From the NCBI RefSeq assembly GCF_017309385.1, contig NZ_JAFJMJ010000004.1, positions 186,001 to 250,000 on the forward strand: a stretch of 64,000 nucleotides of DNA, written 5' to 3'. The stretch is from Amycolatopsis sp. 195334CR (GTDB taxonomy: Bacteria > Actinomycetota > Actinomycetes > Mycobacteriales > Pseudonocardiaceae). The translations under genes and the position numbers were made by a program. The notes beneath the pieces were generated by a model. It was not told the origin of the DNA. It searched no databases and saw only the letters and a program-made list of their open reading frames with translations. Below, one piece after another: positions 53,694-62,700 of this stretch (positions are counted from its first letter, which is position 1; each line of letters starts with the position of its first letter).

Positions 53694-53707
53694 TGGGAAC
53701 GCTCCCA
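53694..53707 (+). promoter_or_regulatory. LacI-type operator before the arabinanase gene
   Basis: TGGGAACGCTCCCA is one base away from the palindrome TGGGAGCGCTCCCA, the site bound by the LacI-family repressor CebR in streptomycetes. It lies 26 nt before the GTG start, where a bound repressor would block transcription. No LacI gene is in the window, so a distant one would act. Confidence 0.65.
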
Positions 53708-53733
53708 TCCCGTCCCGGATCGAGGGGATTCCC

Positions 53734-54696
53734 GTGCCTGCCTGGCGAAAGTCGATGCTGACCCTGTTCGCCGCGATGACCGTGACGATCGCCGCCGCGC
53801 CGCACGCGGTGGCCGCCTACCCGAACCCCGGGCCGGTCACCGGGGACGTCAACGTGCACGACCCGTCGGTGGTGAAGCGCCCGGGTGGCGGTTATCTGGT
53901 CGCGCACACCGGGAACGACATCGCGCTCAAGTCCTCTTCGGACCGGACGGCCTTCCGCAACGAAGGCTCCGCGTTCCCCGGCGGTGCGCCGTGGACCACG
54001 GCCTACACCGGCGGCAGCCGGAACCTGTGGGCACCGGATCTGTCCTATCGCAACGGCCGGTACTACCTGTACTACTCCGCCTCCACCTTCGGCTCGAACC
54101 GCTCGGCGATCTTCCTCGCCACCAGCACCACCGGTGCCCCGGGCAGCTGGGCGAACCACGGCCTGGTGATCGAATCGCGGACCACCGACGACTTCAACGC
54201 CATCGATCCGAGCCTGCTGGTGGACGACCAGGGCCGGTGGTGGCTCAGCTTCGGCTCGTTCTGGTCGGGGATCAAGCTGGTCGCCCTCGACCCGGCCACC
54301 GGGAAGCGCTCCGACTCGGCGATCCGGCACCTGGCCGGCCGCGGCGGTGGCGCGATCGAGGCCCCGGTCATCTTCAAACGCGGTTCGTACTACTACCTGT
54401 TCGTCTCGTTCGACCACTGCTGCCAGGGCGCGTCGAGTTCCTACCGCGTGATGGCCGGCCGGTCGGCGAGCCCGACCGGCCCGTTCACCGACCGCAACGG
54501 CGTGGCGATGACCTCGGGCGGTGGCACCGAAATCCTGGCCGGGCACGGTGACATCCATGGCCCCGGCCACCCGTCCGTGTTCGCCGACACCGATCACGAC
54601 ATCCTGGCCTACCACTACTACGCGAACAACGGCGCCGCGCTGCTCGGCATCAACTGGCTCGGCTTCGACGCCGCGGGCTGGCCGTACGTGCACTAG
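53734..54696 (+). CDS. secreted GH43 arabinan endo-1,5-alpha-L-arabinosidase
   Basis: 320 residues, GTG with GAGGGGA upstream. Signal peptide about 1-28. GH43 motifs: VHDPSVVKRPGGGYLVAHTG (catalytic-base Asp), NLWAPDLSYRNGRYYLYYSAS, FNAIDPSLLVDDQGRWWLSFGSFW (pKa-modulating Asp) and GAIEAPVIFKRGSYYYLFVSF (acid Glu). It is predicted to cut arabinan outside the cell. Expression is probably controlled through the LacI-type operator just upstream. Confidence 0.9.
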   Translation: MPAWRKSMLTLFAAMTVTIAAAPHAVAAYPNPGPVTGDVNVHDPSVVKRPGGGYLVAHTGNDIALKSSSDRTAFRNEGSAFPGGAPWTTAYTGGSRNLWAPDLSYRNGRYYLYYSASTFGSNRSAIFLATSTTGAPGSWANHGLVIESRTTDDFNAIDPSLLVDDQGRWWLSFGSFWSGIKLVALDPATGKRSDSAIRHLAGRGGGAIEAPVIFKRGSYYYLFVSFDHCCQGASSSYRVMAGRSASPTGPFTDRNGVAMTSGGGTEILAGHGDIHGPGHPSVFADTDHDILAYHYYANNGAALLGINWLGFDAAGWPYVH

Positions 54697-54711
54697 GCAT
54701 CGCGGGGTCTG

Positions 54712-54772
54712 TTTTGACACCCGTGCCGCGGTCGTAATACGGCGTATTACGGCCGCGGCACGGGTGTCAAAA
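54712..54772. terminator. 29-bp near-perfect bidirectional hairpin
   Basis: Arms at 54712-54740 and 54744-54772 pair over 29 bp with one G-U mismatch and a 3-nt loop, starting TTTTGACACCCGTG and ending GGTGTCAAAA. It lies between the convergent arabinanase and TPR genes. T runs at both ends let it terminate both directions. Confidence 0.85.
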
Positions 54773-54781
54773 TTCGGCGGC

Positions 54782-57700
54782 TCAGCCGAGGCGCGGCAGC
54801 TCGCCGCGGGGGCCCGCGCTGACGCCGGAGGCGCCGGGCGAGCGGTCGAACCCGTGCCCGACCAGGCGCCCGGGGCCGATGCTGACCTCGCCGGTCGGGC
54901 CGGAGGTGACCTGGCTGAGGCTGGCCGACAGATCGGCCTCGACCCCGCCGGGCAGTTTGAGCCGGACCAGGAACGGCAGCACGAACCCCAGCGCCATCAG
55001 GCCGACCAGGATCGGCGTCAGCGTGCCGATCACCAGCGTGGTCACCTTGTCGGTGAGGAAGAAGCCGAGCCACAGCGCGATCAGCAGCACGCCGGCCACC
55101 ACGATGGTGCTGACGCTGCCGAGCACGCTGCCGCGCGCCACGGCGAGGCTCTGCTCGGCCAGGTTCAGCACGCGCCGGGCTTCGGCGTGCGCGGGGTCGT
55201 GGTGCAGGCAGCGGCGCAGGTACCGCAGTGCGCGGCGCCGGTGGAACGGGCGTGCCTGCACCTCCGGACCGTGTTCGCCGGCCTTGTACGCGGCGATTCC
55301 CGCGACGTAGTACGGATCGGGCTCGGTGGCGGCCAGTTCGATCGCCTGCTGGGCACAGCTGAGCGCCTCCAGGTGCAGGTCGCGGCGCTGGGTGGCGTCA
55401 CCGCGTTCGATCAGCAGCCTGCTCAGCGCGACCAGCAGCTGCCACCGGGGCTGGTCGCAGTCCGACCTGGCCAGCGCGGCGCGCAGCACGCGCTCGGCGG
55501 CGAGCAGGTCGCCGGGGGCCTTGACCAGCGCCAGCGCCAGCCCGATGGCGGCGGCCCCGCGCGCCGGGTCGATCACCAGTGCCTGCCGGAAGTGCTGCGC
55601 CGCCCGCCGTGCGTCCGCGCCCTCGTCCTCGGCGTCGGAATCGCGCTGGAGGTAGAGGCCGCCGAGTTCGATGTGGGCCTGGCTGTCGTACCAGTTCCGC
55701 TCGACCGCCTTCCGCAACAGCTCCTCGGCTTCGTCGTACCGGTCCATCTGCACGAACAGCGCGCCCAGATCGACGTAACTGCCGTCGTAGGGGTCGATTT
55801 CGATGGAGCGCCGGAGGTGGTGCTCGGCCTGGGGGAGGTCACCCTGGTGTGCGCGCAGCACGCCGAGGCAGGTGTGCGCGATGTGCCGTCGCGGGCGTTC
55901 GGCGAGCACCTCCCGGCACAGGCGTTCGGCCTCGGCCTCCCCGGCGGGTTCGGCCGTCCTGACCAGGGTCCAGGCCAGGCCGAGCTTGGCGTCCGCGGCG
56001 TGCGGCTGGGCGGCGAGTGCCGCGCGGAAGCGGCGTTCGGCCGTTTCGCCGTCGCCCGCGGTGAACGCGACCCAGCCGAGGCAGTGCAGGACGTCGGCGC
56101 GCTCGCGGGGGCTGCCCGCCAGCTCGGCGGCCTTCTCGAACTCCTGCTGCGCGCGGGTCAGCTCACCGCGGTCGCGGAGCACCCAGCCCCATTCGACCAG
56201 CAGGTCGAGGTCGAAGGTGCGGCGGCGCAGTTCGGGCGCCAGCAGGTCCTCGGCTTCGCTGAAGCGGCCCAGCGCGCGCAGCGTGGCCGACTTGCGCACC
56301 AGGATCCAGCACGCCCTCGGCGCCCGGGCGAGCGCCTTGTCGAACCAGGACAACGCTTCCTCGTACTCGTTGCGGTCGTCGCAGAGCCTGCCCATCTCGG
56401 CCAGCAGGCCGGTCCAGCCGGGGAACTTCTCGAGCACCTCGGTCAACGCGGCGTGGGCCTCGTCGAGCAGGCCGTTGAGGCGGAGCGCGCGGATGTAGTG
56501 GAACTGGAGATTGCTGCTGTACGGGTTGAGCTCCACCGCGCGCCGGTGCTGCGCCAGCTTGTCGGCGACGCGGCCCATCGCGCCGTAGACCAGGCCCAGT
56601 TCGGTGCGCAGCTCGGGGTAATTGGGCTTGCGCTCGATCTCGGCGGGCAGGAGTTCCAGCGCCTTGCCGAATTCGCGGGTGACTCGCAGGTGGTCTGCGT
56701 AGGCGCGCAGGACGCTGCGGCTTTCCGGGTCGAATTCCCTGGCCTTCCGCAACTCGGCGAGCGCGGCTTCGTGCTCGCCGGTCGCCTGGTGGGCGGCGGC
56801 GAGTTGCAGGCGGAGCCCGACGTGCTCGGGGAAGTCCGCGACCGCGCGCCTGCCTTCGGCCACCGCCTGCTCGAACCGGCGGGAACTGACCAGGAGGGAG
56901 ATTCGCCACCACCGGGTCTCGAAATCGCCGTCGTCGATGCCGTCGAGTACCGCGAGGGCCTCGTCGACCCGGCCCAGATCGGTGAGTTCGATCGCCAGTT
57001 GCCGCCGCAGCACCAGTTCGTGCGGGAGTTCGAGGCAGGCGGCGCGGTACCGTTCGAGCATCTCCTCGTGGCGGCCGCTCGCATCGAGGACGTAGCCGAG
57101 TTCCATGCGCAGCACCGCGTTGCGGGGATTGGCCGCGATCGCCGCGCGGGCCACGCTCTCGGCCTCGTCGAGATCGCGGTGGATCCGGAGCAGGCGGATG
57201 AGCTTGACCCAGCAGGAACCGTGCTGGGGTGTCTCGCGGAGCACCGAGCGGTAGGCGTCGATGGCCTCGTCGAAGCGGCCCTGGTCGTGCATCAGGCCGC
57301 CGAGCTGCTCCAGCAGGCCGGTCGATTCCGGGGTCACCGCCAGCGCTTCGCGGAGCACCGATTCGGCTTCCTCGTAGCGGAAGAGCCAGCCGAGCGCGGT
57401 GGTGAGGTTGCGGAGGTGCGTGACGCGATGGGGGTCGATCTCGACCGCGCGCCGGAACCAGACCAGCGCCTCTTCGTCCCGGTCGCGCGCGGAGTAGGCC
57501 CAGGCGAGCGTGGAGGCCAGTTCCGCGTCGCCGGGGATCCGCTCGACGGCCGCCCGTGCTTCCGCTTCGGCTTCGGCGTACCGGTGGTAGTCGCGGAGCA
57601 GCGCGATCCGCCAGGAGACGAAGAACCGGTTGTAGGGCGCGATCTTCACCGCCTCGCCGATGGCCAGCAGGGCTTCCTCGCGTTCTTCGAGGTCGTCGTG

Positions 57701-58651
57701 GCACCAGGCCTGCTGGGCGCAGATCCCGGCCGGATGGTCGACCCGTTCCCGCCCGGTGCGGCAGGTCTCCAGCGCTTCCGCGGTCCGGTTGAGGACGCGC
57801 AGCGTGCTCGCGCGCCAGGTGTAGCCCTCCTCGATGTGCGGATCGAGCTCGATCACCCGGTCGAACTCGGCGAGCGCGGCCTCGTGGTCCTGGAGCGCGT
57901 CGAACACCCGGCCCAGGCAGCGGTGTACCTCGCTGGACCAGGGGAGCAGTGCGACGGCGTGTTCGGCGGCCTCCCTGGCAGCGCCGTACTCGGTCCTGGC
58001 GAGCAGGTGGTCGATGAGCTTGGCGTGCGCGTGGACGTATTCCGGGTGCAGTTCGAGCGCGGTGCGGCACCGCTGGGCGGCTTCGTGGTAGCGGGCCTGG
58101 CGGTAGAGGGCGTAGGAGTGGGCGACGTGGAGTTCGGCCGCGTCCGGGTGCCGCCGGAACGCCTCGGTGGCGGCCGCTTCGGCCTCGTCGAACCGGTTCA
58201 GGTCGCTGAGCGCGAAGATCCGCCACTCCAGGGCTTCGAGGAAATCCGGCGCTTCCTTCAGCACGCGGTCGACCTGGTCGAGCAGCATCCGGTGGTCGGC
58301 GCGGTCGTCACCGACCTGGCCGTAGGCCACCCGCAGGAGGTGCCTGCCCGGCGCGGTGGCGAGCGCGGTCTCCGCCAGCTCCTGCGCTTCGTCGAAGCGG
58401 TTCAGCCTGCTCAGCGCCGCCACGCGCCAGGCGAGCGCGCGTTCGTGGTCGTGATCGAGCCGCCACGCCCGCTCGAAGTGGTCGAGGGCGCGGGCGTACC
58501 GCCGCCGCTGGAACGCCAGCCTGCCGAGTTCGACCAGCGCGTCCGGGTTCTCCTCCGGCGGGCCCAGCAGTTCGGTGATCAGCGCCTCGGTCTCGGCGTA
58601 CCGGTCGCTCCGGCGGAGCAGCGTGAGGCGGCGTTCGGTCGCGGTGTCCAC
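54782..58651 (-). CDS. giant TPR-repeat membrane protein
   Basis: 1289 residues from a GTG at 58651; longer upstream readings are antisense to other genes. From about residue 15 to 1165 it is a near-continuous array of TPR units of about 34 residues (for example NRFDEAEAAATEAFRRHPDAAELHVAHSYALYRQ cut to core NRFDEAEAAATEAFRRHP, and DRYDEAEELLRKAVERN). Two helices at about 1181-1199 and 1203-1230 anchor it, leaving a Gly/Pro-rich tail with GEVSIGPGRLVG. Thus most is cytoplasmic scaffold. No catalytic domain. It is divergent from a TrmB/LuxR-like regulator with 87 nt between. Function unknown. Confidence 0.78.
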   Translation of the reverse strand: MDTATERRLTLLRRSDRYAETEALITELLGPPEENPDALVELGRLAFQRRRYARALDHFERAWRLDHDHERALAWRVAALSRLNRFDEAQELAETALATAPGRHLLRVAYGQVGDDRADHRMLLDQVDRVLKEAPDFLEALEWRIFALSDLNRFDEAEAAATEAFRRHPDAAELHVAHSYALYRQARYHEAAQRCRTALELHPEYVHAHAKLIDHLLARTEYGAAREAAEHAVALLPWSSEVHRCLGRVFDALQDHEAALAEFDRVIELDPHIEEGYTWRASTLRVLNRTAEALETCRTGRERVDHPAGICAQQAWCHDDLEEREEALLAIGEAVKIAPYNRFFVSWRIALLRDYHRYAEAEAEARAAVERIPGDAELASTLAWAYSARDRDEEALVWFRRAVEIDPHRVTHLRNLTTALGWLFRYEEAESVLREALAVTPESTGLLEQLGGLMHDQGRFDEAIDAYRSVLRETPQHGSCWVKLIRLLRIHRDLDEAESVARAAIAANPRNAVLRMELGYVLDASGRHEEMLERYRAACLELPHELVLRRQLAIELTDLGRVDEALAVLDGIDDGDFETRWWRISLLVSSRRFEQAVAEGRRAVADFPEHVGLRLQLAAAHQATGEHEAALAELRKAREFDPESRSVLRAYADHLRVTREFGKALELLPAEIERKPNYPELRTELGLVYGAMGRVADKLAQHRRAVELNPYSSNLQFHYIRALRLNGLLDEAHAALTEVLEKFPGWTGLLAEMGRLCDDRNEYEEALSWFDKALARAPRACWILVRKSATLRALGRFSEAEDLLAPELRRRTFDLDLLVEWGWVLRDRGELTRAQQEFEKAAELAGSPRERADVLHCLGWVAFTAGDGETAERRFRAALAAQPHAADAKLGLAWTLVRTAEPAGEAEAERLCREVLAERPRRHIAHTCLGVLRAHQGDLPQAEHHLRRSIEIDPYDGSYVDLGALFVQMDRYDEAEELLRKAVERNWYDSQAHIELGGLYLQRDSDAEDEGADARRAAQHFRQALVIDPARGAAAIGLALALVKAPGDLLAAERVLRAALARSDCDQPRWQLLVALSRLLIERGDATQRRDLHLEALSCAQQAIELAATEPDPYYVAGIAAYKAGEHGPEVQARPFHRRRALRYLRRCLHHDPAHAEARRVLNLAEQSLAVARGSVLGSVSTIVVAGVLLIALWLGFFLTDKVTTLVIGTLTPILVGLMALGFVLPFLVRLKLPGGVEADLSASLSQVTSGPTGEVSIGPGRLVGHGFDRSPGASGVSAGPRGELPRLG

Positions 58652-58738
58652 CCGCAGCAGTGGACACGGTGCCCGGTGGTGCGCGCTTCTGCCGTTCGGG
58701 CGATGCTGGTGGGCACCCCCGGCGAATCGAGGTGCACC

Positions 58739-59767
58739 GTGCTGGAACTGGCTGGCCTGCGCGAGGTCGACGTCGAGGTGTACCGGGCGGTGGTCGACCG
58801 GGGCGCGGCGACCGCGGCCGAACTGGCCGGGGTGGTGGGGCTGAGCAGGCAGCGGCTGGCGTCGGTGCTTCTGGTGCTCTGCCGGGAGGGGCTGGTGTTG
58901 CGGGACGGCAGCCGGCCGGCGCGGTTCAGCGCGGTGGCGCCGGAGGTCGGGCTCGGCTTGCTGTGCCACCGCAGGGAACAGGAACTGGAGCGGGCGCGGT
59001 TGCTCGCCGTCGAACTGCAGGAGCGGCACCGGCTCGCGCTCGGCGGGCAGCCGGGCGGGCTGGTCGAGGTGGTGCACGGGGCCGCCGCGGTGGCCGGGCG
59101 GGCGGACCGGATGATCCAGGCCGCGGCCGGTGAAGTGTGCTTTGTGGACAAACCACCGTACGCCCGCTCGCCGTCGGATCTGCACCCGGTGGAGCGGGAG
59201 CTGCTCGCGCGGGGGGTGCGGTTTCGCGGGGTGTACGACCGGACCGCGCTCGAACTGCACGACCTGCGCGCCGACCTCGAACTGGGGTTGTCGCTCGGGG
59301 AAGAAGCCAGGGTGGTCACCGACGCCCCGCTGAAGCTGATCCTGGTCGACGACGCGATGGCCTTGGTACCACTGCATTCGCACGCGCCGTCGGTGGAGGC
59401 CGCGCTGGTGGTCCACCCGTGCGCGCTGCTCGGCGCGCTCCGGTCGCTGTTCGAGTTCCTGTGGTGCGACGCGATGCCGCTCGGCCTGCCCGGCAGCCCG
59501 CAGGCCCGCACCGAACTGCTGTCCACTGTGGACATGCGACTGCTGGCGCTGCTGACCACCGGCATGCCCGACCGCGGCATCGCCAAGCAGCTCGGCATGA
59601 GCTACCGCACCTTCCAGCGCCGGTTGCACGAGCTGATGGGCGTGCTCGGCGCGCGCACCCGGTTCCAGGCCGGACTGCAGGCCGCGGCGCGGGGCTGGGT
59701 CACCGTGCCGGTCACCCAGCCCCGCACCGAACCCCGTCAGCCGGCCGACGGTGCCGCGAGCAGGTAG
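58739..59767 (+). CDS. TrmB/LuxR-like transcriptional regulator
   Basis: 342 residues from a GTG at 58739 with GAGG 6 nt upstream; an ATG at 58703 is an alternative. The N-terminal winged HTH (about 5-70: LELAGLREVDVEVYRAVV, ATAAELAGVVGLSRQRLASVLLVL) resembles TrmB-type domains. A central effector-binding part follows (HPVERELLARGVRFRGVYDRTAL). A C-terminal LuxR-type HTH, LLTTGMPDRGIAKQLGMSYRTFQRRLHELMGVLGARTRFQAG cut to GIAKQLGMSYRTFQRRL, completes it. Such two-HTH regulators are common in actinomycetes. It is divergent from the TPR gene and overlaps the end of the subtilase gene by 31 nt. Confidence 0.82.
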   Translation: MLELAGLREVDVEVYRAVVDRGAATAAELAGVVGLSRQRLASVLLVLCREGLVLRDGSRPARFSAVAPEVGLGLLCHRREQELERARLLAVELQERHRLALGGQPGGLVEVVHGAAAVAGRADRMIQAAAGEVCFVDKPPYARSPSDLHPVERELLARGVRFRGVYDRTALELHDLRADLELGLSLGEEARVVTDAPLKLILVDDAMALVPLHSHAPSVEAALVVHPCALLGALRSLFEFLWCDAMPLGLPGSPQARTELLSTVDMRLLALLTTGMPDRGIAKQLGMSYRTFQRRLHELMGVLGARTRFQAGLQAAARGWVTVPVTQPRTEPRQPADGAASR

Positions 59768-62700
59768 GCGCGGAGCGTCGTGCTGGTCACCGTGTTGCCC
59801 GCGCTGTCCTTCGCCTCGGTGCGGAGCGAGACCGCGCCCGCCTGCGGCGGGTGCTGCACGGTCACCGTCCAGCGCGCGTCCCCGAGCGGTTTGGCCGTCG
59901 CGGCCGTCCAGGTGACACCGTCGTCGGTGGAGTAGGCGGTCTTGAGCTGGGTCACCGGACCGCCACCACGGGCACCGCTGTGCTCGGCCGCGGTGATCTC
60001 GAACTCGAACGGCCCGCCGGCGGGCGCGCGGTTGCCGAGGTCGAGCGGGAACCGGTGGTCCAGCAGGATCAGCGGCTGGAACGCGCACGCCGTGCCCTCG
60101 GCGTGGCAGTGGTAACCCGGCGGTGGTGCGTCGGTGGTGCGGGCCGAGGCGAAGGTCCAGGTCGTCTCGGTGCGCGGGGCGTGTGCGAACAGCGAGGTGC
60201 TCGGCGCGCCGATCTGGGCCTGGGCGGGGAGCACGTCGACGGTGGACAGCCGGTACACCGCCGGTTCCGGGGCCAGCCGGTAGACCGGGAACTGGGCGAA
60301 CGGGTCCCCGGCGTTGTCGCGCGGGATCTCCGTGTCCCCGCGGTAGAGGTGGGTTTCGGTGGTGGTGAAGTACTTCCCGTTCTCGTACGGGCTGGTGAAG
60401 TGCCCGCCCTCGGAATCGGCCCACTGCAGCGCCGGGGCGAACAGGTCCCCGCTCCGGCACAGCGAGCACAGCACCCGCCAGCCGTCCGCGGTCGCCGGGT
60501 AGCGGGCCGGGTGGTCGGGCCGGAGTTCGACGGCCGTGCTGTGCACCGGCGCGCGGAACCAGTGCTCGTCGGGCCGGGTCTTCTCGCCGGGCCGGTAGAT
60601 GTTCTGCTGGTGCATGGCGAGCGAGGCCTTCTTGCCGCCCGGCCCGGGGCCGGACTGGGTGACCACGCGCTTCCACACCTGCCGGTCGTCGCCGGGGCCG
60701 GTGTACTCGGTCCAGCTGCCGGGTACCGGGATCTTGGTGCCCTGCAACGGTTGTGTCTTCCACCGGCCGGTGGGGAAGGCGTAGAAGTTCTTCTGCGCGG
60801 ACAGGCCGGGCAGATCGGCGTGGTACCCGGTCCTGGTGGCCACCAGCTGCTGGTGGTCAACTTGGCGGACGTGCGCGGCGGGCACGCCGTTGGCGTCGAG
60901 GTAGCTGAGGTTGTACATGAGTTCCGGCGCGGCGCGCACGAGCAGGGTGAGCGGCGTGCCCGCCTGGCGCACCAGTTCGCCCTGGTCCCAACCGAGGGAG
61001 AGCTGGGGGAGCGTGGTGCTGGTGAGCCCGGTGATCGGCAGCGCGCCGGGGACACCGGCGTAGGGCACCACGGCCACCGCGCCGGCGGCCGCTGCCTGGG
61101 TGGCCGCGTTGACCGCGCCCTGGAACACCGCGGCGACCGGATCGGCCGCACCCGGCGGCACGGGGATCCGGACCAGCGCGATCTTGCCCTTCACGTCGAG
61201 GCCGGTGAAGTCCTCCGCGCGTCCGGCACCGGCGAAGACCACCGGCGCGGTGTGCTCACCGGGCCAGGCCGCGGCCAGCGTGGGCACGTCGTAGACCGGG
61301 TTCAGCGTGGTTCCGCCCTGTTTCGCCGCGACGGTGGACTGGGCCAGGGAAGCCGTGTCCTGCAAGGAGATCTCGCCGGTCTTGGTCGCCGGGGCCGGGG
61401 TCGCCCTGACCTGCCAGGCGGTGGCGCCCGCGGTGAGCCCGGCTTCGCCGACGTAGCTCGGCAGGACCCGCCGCAGCATGACCGTGCGGTCGCGCTGATC
61501 GGTCGGGGCCGGGGTGACCAGGTCGACCGGCACCGCCTTGGTGGCGTCGAGCGTGAGCTGGGCGGGACCGGTGATCGAGGCCTCGGCCACGCTCAGCGCG
61601 CTCCACCTCCGGACCGCCAGCCCGCGTTCCATCACCCAGCCCAGCGCCGAGTACCGGCCCGCGGGCAGCGAGACCTGGCCGGTGCCGCCGACCAGGTCGA
61701 CCTGCTGGGTGAGCGGGCCGAGCATCGGGTCGTTGGGATAGGCGGTGCCGCCGGAGTCGTCGATCAGCTGGACCGCGGCCATCGACGCCGGTTTGCCCGC
61801 GGAATCCAGTACCCGCAGGGTCACCGGGAACAACGGGGGTGCGTGGTAGGTGCTGAGCGGGGTGCGCAGCACGGTCTTCCCGTCCGGGGTGGAGGCGACC
61901 ACGGTGCCGCCGTAGACACCGGGCGCGCCCTTCGCCGGATCGGCCGTCACGGTCAGCTGACCGGTCGACTTCGGGGGTACGGACAGCGTGCTCGTCCCCA
62001 GTTTGACGCCGTCGGGCGGGGGCTTGCCGCCGTCCCACTGCTGCACGGACAGCGAGAGGGACAGCGCCAGCGGCTGGTCGCTTTCGTTGGTGTAGGCCAG
62101 TGTTCGCTCGGTGACGGCGGTGCCGGCCGGGGTCCGTTCGAGCCGGCCGAAGCTCGCGGTGGCCGGGCCGGTGGCGGGCTGGCTGACCACCCGGTTCAGG
62201 TCGAGCAGCCCGGCGCCCTGCTCGAACCAGCGCAGCCCGAGGTCCTTCGCGGTGGACGCGAGCGCGTTCTTGAGCGCCTGTCCTGTCCACTGTGGATGTT
62301 GCTGCAGCAGCAGGGCGGCGGCCCCGGCCACGTGCGGCGTGGCCATCGAGGTGCCGGAGGCCGAGGTGTAGTTCTCGTCCACCGGGGCGCCCATCGCGGT
62401 GCCGCTCGCGCGGGCCGCGGCGATCTCCACCCCCGGCGCGGTGAGCTCGGGCTTGACCAGTGCGTCACGCAGGCGCGGGCCCCGGCTGCTGAACCAGGCC
62501 AGCTTGCCCGCGTCGTCGACCGCGCCCACGGTGAGCGCCGCCGCCGCGCTGCCCGGGGTGGTGACCGTCCGGTCACCGGGACCCGAATTGCCCGCGGCCA
62601 CCACAAAAAGCGTGCCGGTCTTCGCGGACAGCTCGTCGACCTGCTCGCTCAGCGGGTCGGCGCCGTCGGTCACCCCGGCGCCCAGGCTCAGGTTGACGAT

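Noticed and set aside
54521..58738. Plus-strand frame continuing into the TrmB/LuxR-like regulator
   Set aside because: Only the last 342 codons resemble a protein; the rest is opposite the TPR array and reflects high-GC absence of stop codons.
58652..60763. Upstream extension of the TPR gene to 60763 on the minus strand
   Set aside because: This region is in a shadow frame of the subtilase gene, and TPR sequence begins only after the GTG at 58651.
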